From positions 91,645,935-91,709,934 of the forward strand of contig CM043958.1 of assembly GCA_014529385.2 (NCBI GenBank): a stretch of 64,000 nt of DNA, given 5' to 3'. The first letter of the stretch is position 1; every line of letters begins with the position of its first letter. The translations under genes were made by a program, and so were the position numbers. Positions 55,793 to 64,000 of this stretch are shown piece after piece. A model generated the notes under the pieces. The model was not told the DNA's origin, did no database searches, and saw only the letters and a list, made by a program, of their open reading frames with translations. This DNA comes from Adiantum capillus-veneris. Taxonomy: Eukaryota; Streptophyta; Polypodiopsida; Polypodiales; Pteridaceae.

Positions 55793-56383
55793 TGTCATAA
55801 AATCTACTATCTAACCAACCCAAATGATTTTCTCATATTAAATTATTCACTTAATGTGGGAGAATAAATGGGAACAAGTGTTAAGATATAGATATGTGCT
55901 TATAGATCTATCTCAACACGGGGCCAATAGTAAAGGGGCCCAAATGGGAGATGGTCTATCAAGAGCAAGGCTAACCAATGGAGCATAAGACCTTAGGGTT
56001 AGCTTCATTGAAGACCTCCAATAATGTGTGTAAAAGTCCTTTGACCTTAGGTAAGCTAGGGCTGAGCTTGAGGTGGGAACCCGGCCCAAGCTCAAGGTGC
56101 TTGTCGTGCTTGTCCTGCTTGAGGTGCTTGTCATGCTTGAGGTCCTTGATTAAGATGCTTGAGGTGCTTGACTGGCTCCATGCTTGAGGTGCTTGACTTG
56201 GTGCATGATTAAGGTGCTTGAGGTGCCTTGAGAAGCTTGCGTGAGATGCTTGTGGGAACACCCCCTACTTCAAGTGCTTAGTCATGCTTGATGACTAAGG
56301 GGCTTGCTCATCCAAAGTCAAAAATATCCCTACAAGGAGGGGGGCGAGCCTACAAGGGGGGAGGGGGGGGGGGGATGAGAGAG

Positions 56384-56414
<31 letters not shown>

Positions 56415-57436
56415 GGGAAGCCCGAGCTTGAAGAGGCAGCAAGGACACTTGTCAAGTTCCTCCCCATGTTGCCCTCATGGTGTGCCTGAAGCCTATTGGT
56501 TGGCCACCCAAGGGGTCCAATGATAATTTAGGATATTTAATTAATTGATTTTGCATTTATCAAGTCCTCTCTCTCAAAGGGGAAAGGGGGACACTTGTCC
56601 CAAGGCTACCCATGTTGCTTGTAATGGCTCCTGCTTGTGATTGGCTAGGCCTGGAGGGGTCCAATGAGCTTCAAGCATGAGCTACAAGGGGGGGTCGACC
56701 CAAGCAAGCTAGGGGGGTGCTTAGGGGTATACTCACCCACACACACTCACAAACACTCTCATTGTGTACTATGCAAAGTGCAAGAACTCCCTCTCCTTCT
56801 CCAAGCAAGTAGAGGTTGAGAGCCTACACCAACACTCTTGGCTATGGAGTGCAAATCCATCCAAGAGCCATGCTTCAATTCTTGAGCTTGGCATCTATTT
56901 CTTCTTCATTACTATGCTATTATGTATGCTAGCACAAGAGTTATGATAAGTGAGGAACTAGCTCTTTCTCGTATGAAATGTTTCTTCTTCCTCTTCCCTA
57001 CCCTCATTCCCTGCTAGCTCTCTCCACCTTCGAAGGTGTTTGAGGTCTTGGGACTGAGGCTTGGTATAGTTAAAGCTTTCTTCAAGTTTAGGTTATGCTA
57101 TGATGGTGATGCATGAAGCTTTCCATCTTCATTGCTTCACCTAGGTCACAAGGAACACAAAGAATGTATTGTAACAAGTATCTCTTTATGGGAGAAATCA
57201 TAATACAAATGCCTATTGGAGGGGGGACCGGCTCCACATAAATCCGGTCCTCAACTGTTGTCATGTTCTCTAAATTCTCTCTCTTGCAAAAGTATTGTCC
57301 ATGCCAAGTTAACTAATTGCTATAATTATGTTGCTATCTTCAATTATGTCTACCCGCTATGCTCACAAAATCATTTCTTGAAAGTACTCTCACGAAATTC
57401 CGCTACTCTCAAATTGAATAGGAAAATTCCATTACA
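55793..57436 (+). repeat. Chromovirus LTR3, shared by units 2 and 3
   Basis: This is 1644 bp with the same ends as LTR1 and LTR2. The PBS of unit 3 (TGGTATCAGAGC, 57438-57449) follows. Confidence 0.92.
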
Positions 57437-57437
57437 T

Positions 57438-57449
57438 TGGTATCAGAGC
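57438..57449 (+). promoter_or_regulatory. PBS of unit 3, tRNA-Met
   Basis: TGGTATCAGAGC one base after LTR3. Confidence 0.9.
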
Positions 57450-57850
57450 ATTTGGTTTCTCTTTTCTTGCTTAAGAAGAGAGGTCCTTAAGTAGCCTATA
57501 AATGGTTGATGTTGTTAATTATAATAGAGTAAGTGGAACTGGGATCTAATATCGGTTTTGTTAAGCCCACTATGTGGGGGATGGTGCACACCTCAGGAGC
57601 TTTGGACTTAATAATGGAGTCTTTTTAGACTTGCCTACGGCTTTACCATTATTGAGCCATAAGAAGTCCGAAAGGAGCTAGCCCTTGGCAACTCTGCTAT
57701 GCTAGACCTACTCCTCTACTCTCCATAATTAATACCACTTTGAGCCGTGGGTGTAGATACTTAAGAGCCGATTTTCAAAGGCTAAGAGGAGTGGAAACTA
57801 AGGTTTTGAACTGCCAAAGCACACTAAGTATAAACATAAATTTTGTTAAC

Positions 57851-60800
57851 ATGGCTGACAATAATCAAGAGAGTAGAATGAACATTGATAGCTTTGATTT
57901 TGCACATGAAGGTGCTAATGATGATGCTCCCATGTTTGTGAATTATCTCGTCGCTAGGTTGCAGCAAGCTATGGGCAACCCTGCTTTGCAAGCCGAAGTT
58001 ACTCAACAACTTCGTGCTTATGGAATTTCCCTTCCTCTCCCAGAGGAGAGAGAGCTTAGGAGGCCTCTTGAAGAGACCCCCAAAAGAAGACTCTCTCCCA
58101 TTCGAGAGGAGGAATCCAAAGAGAAAGAAAGCAATGAAAGTCTAAGTTCTTCTGAAGAGGTGGCTCCACGAAGACGGCGGTCTAGACAATCGCCTACTCC
58201 TCCCAAGAGGAAAAGAGCAACCTATAGTCCTTCTCCTCATCACTTTGAAAGGCAAGAGAGAAACAAAGGAAGAAAAGGGCTAGGAAGAGGTCACCCTCTT
58301 CTCCTTCTTCTTCACCTTCCTCGTCTTCCGATGAAATTTATGGCTATTCTCCTAGAGAATACAAGAGGGGAGGACATCGCAAATCATTTTCCTGCATGGC
58401 GAAGGTCACAAAAGCTAAAGAAGATCAAGGAGGGAGGAAAGAGTATCGCTTTTCTCACCTACGATGGCACATTTGGTGCTACCGACAAAGTGTTGGCCTT
58501 CATCCAGCAATTTGATGCGGCCTTTTGGGACGAGGGATTCACAGAGTCCTCCAAGCTACGCCATGTAGCTATGCACTTCCAAAAATCAGCTCGTCAATGG
58601 TGGGCTAGCCTTCGTGGCAATGGAGAAGCCCCAAAGACATGGAAAACTCTACGAGTTTCCATCATGAAGCAATTTCTTCCAAGCGATACTAAAGATAAAG
58701 TTCTTACCGAATGGCGCGGCTTGAAGCTTCTCTCTCATGAGTCTATCAACAAGTATGTAGACAAGTTTTGGGATTTACATCTCAAAGCTACTGTCTTTCA
58801 AAAGATAGACTTTGCCGAGAAAAGACAACAATTCTGTGCGGGATTACCTGAAGAGATGGCCGAATACATCAACTCTCAATGGCCTAGTACTATTACCGAA
58901 GTAATCCATCACACCATGGTTGCTTCACGCATCAATTTCCATCAAGGGGCTAGACGTAATGTCAAGCCCATGGAAAACAAAGATAAAAATGATGCAAAGG
59001 GGAAATCCAATGCTCAAAATAATTCCCAAGGCACTTCCAAACAACAACAATAACAACAACAACAATCGGTCAAGGAGAAGGGAGTTTACAAAGGTAAAAA
59101 CAAACTCTCTCCTGAAGAGCTTGAAACTTTTCGCAAGGACCATAAATGTTTCAAGTGTGGGGAGCAAGGACATGGCATCGTTCTTGCCCCAAGAAGAATA
59201 CTCGCAATGAGACTCCTTAGGGCTTCCACCATCGAAGCTCCAAAAGAGAATGCTCATTGCAAAGGATCATCACTCTCCTATGCTTGGGGAAAGGTAAGAG
59301 AGCATGATGCCTTCATCTTGTTTGACCCTGGCTCTACTCTCAACTTCATATCAATAGAGTTGGCCACCAAGTTGGGCATTCAAACTTTTGAGATGGGAGA
59401 TATAGTAACAGCTGATGCAGCTTTCAAGGGACAACAAGCGTCCGTTACTCCCTTGATTGGGAATTTGAGGCTTCATGTCCAAAGCTATGTCGACAAAGAA
59501 GACTTCTTCATCTCTCCTCTCCAGCATCAGGATGTTATCCTAGGGGCACCATGGTTTGATCACATGGTTGCCAACATGAAGTTCCCTGAAAGGAGAATTT
59601 ACTTCACCTACAGGGGAAAGAACATGTATATAGATGCTAGTGAGCGTGGTCGCACTATTCCACTTGTAAATCCTCTTTCTTTTGATAAATCAATGAAGAG
59701 CTCAGCTTCTGCGTACATTATTTATGTCAAAGAGTCTCTAAAAGCTAATAATGTTTCATCAAATGAAAATGATAGGAATCAAGAAGAGTTAGACTTGTCT
59801 ACTTTTCTAAAAGGATTCCAAGATGTGTTCATCGATGATATCCCTATGGACCTACCTCCAAAACGAGGGGATGATGACCATCGTATTGAGCTCCTTCCAG
59901 GAAGCTCACCGCCTCACAAACCTCCTTATCGAGTCTCACAAGCTCAACAAGAGGAGATTATGAGGCAAGTACAGGAATTGGTAGACAAAGGGATGGTGAG
60001 GCCTAGTTCCTCTCCCTTTTGTTCTCTAGTCCTTTTAGTGCAAAAGAAAGATGGTACATACCGTATGTGTGTGGACTATCGAGCACTAAACCATATCACT
60101 ATCAAAAACAGATTTCCCGTGCTTTGGTAGAAGATCTGTTTGATAAGCTACAAGGCTCTACCTACTTCAGTAGGACTGACCTTAAGAGTGGCTATCATCA
60201 AATAAGGATAGTGGATGAAGATATCCTAAAGACCGCGTTTAGCACAACATTTGGTCTTTATGAATATCTAGTCATGCCTTTTGGCTTGACTAATGCACCA
60301 GCTACTTTCAATCATCTCATGGAGAAAATTTTTAGACCATATCGTAAATTCACTGGAGTGTTCTTTGATGATATCATCATCTACTCCAAATCTTTGGAGG
60401 AACATAAGCAACATCTCCAAGTGATTTTTCAAGCCTTGAGGGAAAACAAACTTTTTCTCAACCAAAAGAAAAGTGAATTCTTCCTTCAAGAGATTCAATA
60501 TCTAGGTCATATTATCTCTCACGATGGTATTCGTATGGATCCATCAAAGTTAGAGGTAATAAAATCATGGCCTAACCCAAGGAATCTACATGAGCTAAGA
60601 AGCTTTATTGGTATGTGTGCATACTATAGACACTTCATAGCAAAATTCTCTCGAGTAGCAGGACCACTACACGACTTAACAAAGAAGAACGTTAAGTTTG
60701 TATGGACTACTAAGGAGCAAAATGCTTTTAAAAAACTCAAAGATAAGCTTACTTCCCAACCGGTCCTCGTGCTTCTGGATCTCTCAAAACCATTTGAGGT

Positions 60801-61100
60801 CCAATGTGATGCTTGTGGTGATTGCCTTGGAGCGGTTTTGCTTCAAGAAGGGCATGCCATAGCATATGAAAGCCGAAGGCTCAATAGTGATGAACGAGTC
60901 TTGGGCATTTATGAGAAAGAGCTTTTAGATGTTCTACATGCCCTAGATACATGGAAGCACTACCTATTGGGGACTCCATTTATCCTACGAACCGACCACC
61001 AAAGTCTCAAGTATTTCATGACGCAAACCAAACTTTCCGACAAACAAATGAGGTGGGAAAATTTTCTTTCACAATTTAATTTCCATATTGCTCATATAGC
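57851..61100 (+). pseudogene. gag-pol: Unit 3 gag-protease-RT-RNase H, frameshifted
   Basis: It starts at MADNNQESRMN like units 1 and 2. A missing G near 58261 shifts the frame and an extra T near 58390 restores it, so about 43 codons of gag are replaced. Further single-base indels near 59041, 59071, 59175, 59217 and 60127 break gag, the zinc knuckle and RT. The protease-to-RT part (59207-60130) and RT-RNase H part (60130-61100) otherwise match unit 2 closely. A 52-bp deletion near 61101 removes the RNase H end and the site of the TGA stop seen in units 1 and 2. Confidence 0.9.
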
Positions 61101-61103
61101 TGG

Positions 61104-62583
61104 GTGTCTATAGCTACTCACAATGATCTATCCTCTATGATAGATGAGTATGCTACTGACCCTGACTTTAGAGACATAATGTTAGCCCTTGCTTTGGGGA
61201 AGAAAGAGGAACCATTCACCTTGCAGGATGGTTATCTTCTCCACGGCAATAGACTATGTGTTACCCATTCCCTTCGTGAGAAGGTTATGTATGAATCCCA
61301 TGCTCCTCCATATGCAGGGCATAGAGGTATTCAACCTACTCTCCGAGGAGTAGGACGTATTTTATTGGCCTACCATGAAAGTGGACATACAAGAGTATGC
61401 TTCAAAATGTGTAGTATGCCAAAAGACCAAGTATGATAGAGGGAAGCAACCTGGATTACTCCAGCCATTGCCTATTCCAAATTCACCATGGGAGAGTATA
61501 TCCATGGATTTCATCTTTGGATTACCCAACTCTATCCATGGGAATACAGGAATATGGACAATAGTCGACAGGTTTAGCAAGCAAGCACATTTTATTCTGT
61601 CAAAAAGACTATTAAGGCACATCAAATGGCAACTCTCTTCATATCTCAGATTTTCAAGCACCATGGATTACCCACATCCATCGTGTCAGATAGAGATCCT
61701 AGAATGACCAGTAATTTTTGGAAAGGTCTCTTTGAAAATCTAGGAACAAGATTGAATTTCTCTTCGGCCTATCACCCACAAACGGATGGCCAAAGTGAGA
61801 TAGCCAATCTTACGATACTCGATCTACTCAAGACTTATGTTACCGAAGTAGATCAACGCTCACTATGGGAAAAGTATTTACCTCTAGTAGAGTATGCCTA
61901 CAATAATACTGTACATACTTCTACGGGAAAGCACCTTTTGAGATCATGGAGGGAAGACCTAAAAGTCCCTTGCTACCAAAGTACATGGGAAGATCTTCGC
62001 CGCCGATGAGTATAGCCGTGACCTACAAGAATCTTTTCAAAAGATTAGGGAGGCTATAGCCATCTCTCAACAAAGGCAAAAAGCTGCTGCTGATAAGCAC
62101 AGAAGAGCCTTAATGTTCAAAGAAAATGATTGGGTCTTACTCAAGTTTCCTAAGGCTCGATTAAGGCAAACGACGGGCAAAAATCCTATGGGCCATCAAA
62201 AGTATTATGCTAAACTAGCAAAAAGATACTATGGTCCTTTCCAAATCTTGAAGCCCGTCAATGAGACGGCTTATCAACTCAAGTTGCCCAACCATTGGCT
62301 TATACACAATGCCTTTCATGTAAGCCTACTTAAGCCCTACAAAGGAGAGCCACCAACTGAACCAATTATTGAAGACCCTCCCGAAGTTGAAGACCAAGAA
62401 GAGGTGCTACAACCCGAAGCTGTCCTTCGGCATGAAGACAAGGTACTACAACATGGTAAGATAATCCGACGGTATCTTATTAAGTTCAAAAATTATCCTT
62501 TTGAAGATGCTAAATGGATGCAAGGAGTACAACTTAAGGATAGTATGAACCTTGTCAATGCTTACAATGCTACATTAGAGTAA
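61104..62583 (+). pseudogene. pol: Unit 3 integrase and chromodomain-like end, frameshifted
   Basis: Same domains as units 1 and 2, but single-base losses near 61351, 61358, 61597, 61925 and 61975 split the ORF into four frames: zinc domain, first core part, second core part and C-terminus (from 62113). Substitutions relative to unit 2 are few. Confidence 0.9.
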
Positions 62584-62930
62584 GAAAATGTACAACTCTC
62601 TTTTAAATGACTCATGTTTTTGTCTTATAAGACTAATCCTCTTTTTAATTGTGCACAAATTTAACTAGTATGCATGCTTAGAATCATGTTTGTGATGACG
62701 ACGTCTCTCAAACACCAAGTAGAGTTTGTCACTCTACTTTGGGAGAATGAAATGGACTAAAGAGCAGACATACTTGCGGCAGCTATGTCTCCCAAGCACC
62801 AAATGGATTAGTCATCCATCTTGGCAAGATGTCGTAGGGTAAAAAGGGATCCTCTACCCGCTAAGTACGATTGACTAATGACTAAGGCTTTATCTCTTCT
62901 ACCTCATAGTCGAGGACGACTATGATTTCA
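62584..62930 (+). other. 3' untranslated region of unit 3
   Basis: Non-coding; near-identical to the matching region of units 1 and 2. The purine tract before LTR4 reads AGAGAGAGTTAA, with one G replaced. Confidence 0.7.
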
Positions 62931-62942
62931 AGAGAGAGTTAA

Positions 62943-64000
62943 TGTCATAAAATCTATATCTAACCAACCCAAATGATTTTCTCATATTAAATTGATCACT
63001 TAATGTGGGAGAATAAATGGGAACAAGTGTTAAGATATAGATATGTGCTTATAGATCTATCTCAACACGGGGCCAATAGTAAAGGGCCCAAATGGGAGAT
63101 GGTCTATCAAGAGCAAGGCTAACCAATGGAGCATAAGACCTTAGGGTTAGCTTCATTGAAGACCTCCAATATTGTGTGTAAAAGTCCTTTAACCTTAGGT
63201 AAGCTAGGGCTGAGCTTGAGGTGGGAACCCAGCCCAAGCTCAAGGTGCTTGTCGTGCTTGAGGTGCTTGTCCTGCTTGAGGTGCTTGTCATGCTTGAGGT
63301 GCTTGATTAAGATGCTTGAGGTGCTTGACTTGGTGCATGATTAAGGTGCTTGAAGTGCCTTGAGAAGCTTGCCTGAGATGCTTGTGGGAACACCCCCTAC
63401 TTCAAGTGCTTAGTCATGCTTGATGACTAAGGGGCTTGCTCATCCAAAGTCAAAAAGATCCCTACAAGGAGGGGGGCGAGCCTACAAGGGGGGGGGGATG
63501 AGAGAGAACACACACACACACACACACACAAGGGAAGCCCGAGCTTGAAGAGGCAGCAAGGACACTTTCAAGTTCCTCCTCATGTTGCCCTCATGGTGTG
63601 CTTGAAACCTATTGGTTGGCCACCCCAGGGGTCCAATGATAATTTAGGATATTTAATTAATTGATTTTGCATTTATCAAGTCCTCTCTCTCAAAGGGGAA
63701 AGGGGGACACTTGTCCCAAGGCTACCCATGTTGCTTGTAATGGCTCCTGCTTGTGATTGGCTAGGCCTGGAGGGGTCCAATGAGCTTCAAGCATGAGCTA
63801 CAAGGGGGGGTCGACCCAAGCAATCTGGGGGGTGCTTAGGGGGTATACTCACCCACACACACTCACAAACACTCTCATTGTGTACTATGCAAAGTGCAAG
63901 AACTCCCTCTCCTTCTCCAAGCAAGTAGAGGTTGAGAGCCTACACCAACACTCTTGGCTATGGAGTGCAAATCCATCCAAGAGCCATGCTTCAATGCTTG
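62943..64000 (+). repeat. Chromovirus LTR4, truncated by the window edge
   Basis: It starts TGTCATAAAATC and follows LTR2/LTR3 to the end of the window, so about 0.6 kb is out of view. Whether another internal region follows cannot be seen. Confidence 0.9.

Larger units (their letters stand above)
41396..64000 (+). mobile_element. Tandem array of a Ty3/gypsy chromovirus with shared LTRs (three units, runs off window)
   Basis: The order is LTR1-INT1-LTR2-INT2-LTR3-INT3-LTR4, with LTR starts at 41396, 48590, 55793 and 62943 (periods of 7194, 7203 and 7150 bp). Each internal region has a PBS right after one LTR and a polypurine tract right before the next, so each middle LTR serves as 3' end of one unit and 5' end of the next. 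Each unit encodes gag-PR-RT-RH-IN with a chromodomain-like end. The units are nearly identical but carry private mutations. Such n+1 LTR arrays are expected from unequal recombination between LTRs. Confidence 0.92.

Noticed and set aside
41396-64000. Tandem array as a simple assembly duplication of one element
   Set aside because: Each unit has private stops, substitutions and tract lengths, so they are not identical copies; long-read confirmation is still worthwhile.

Overview
This is a gene-poor, repeat-dense stretch of a land-plant nuclear genome. The evidence is plant-type LTR retrotransposons (copia, chromovirus and non-chromovirus Ty3/gypsy) with tRNA-primed binding sites, an L1-type LINE, a tRNA-derived SINE, a plant-type hAT transposase of the BED/DUF659 class, and abundant GA, CA and CT microsatellites. 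The species cannot be named from sequence alone. No intact host gene was found; the nearest things are a protein-kinase C-lobe fragment and an unknown ORF with one stop.

Layout. 1-4.0 kb: a solo LTR (98-804, TSD CCCGA), then non-coding DNA with hairpins, a GTGAACTAGG minisatellite and a tRNA-like segment. 3.4-10.0 kb: a LINE endonuclease split by a 5.3-kb minus-strand LTR element (4008-9287) that has no recognisable protein. That element carries six stem-loop units with one 19-nt core and changing but complementary arms (4898-5127). 10.56-26.27 kb: a large plus-strand LTR element (TSD CATTC, Asp-type PBS, PPT) without a recognisable polymerase. It is interrupted in its 5' LTR by a 4.9-kb minus-strand copia element (TSD TGATT) and in its leader by a SINE (14-bp TSD). 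Its decayed ORF contains an unfamiliar domain present twice.

27.5-32.6 kb: a heavily decayed minus-strand Ty3/gypsy element of the non-chromovirus (Athila/Tat-like) kind, with gag carrying three zinc knuckles, then PR, RT, RNase H and IN. 32.6-38.9 kb: two direct copies of an LTR-like repeat enclose a kinase fragment, an unknown coiled-coil ORF and a decayed minus-strand hAT transposase. 39.58-40.92 kb: a 1.3-kb element with 19-bp inverted termini containing CACTA...TAGTG.

41.4-64.0 kb: a tandem array of a chromovirus, LTR-INT-LTR-INT-LTR-INT-LTR, with a period of about 7.15-7.2 kb. Neighbouring units share LTRs and the last LTR runs off the window. Units 1 and 2 each keep gag-pol in one frame with two stops, one of them shared (TGA between RNase H and integrase). 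Unit 3 has about a dozen single-base indels and a 52-bp deletion.

The elements do not form a host pathway. Read together they record successive nested insertions, LTR-LTR recombination (the solo LTR and the tandem array) and probable capture of host gene fragments.
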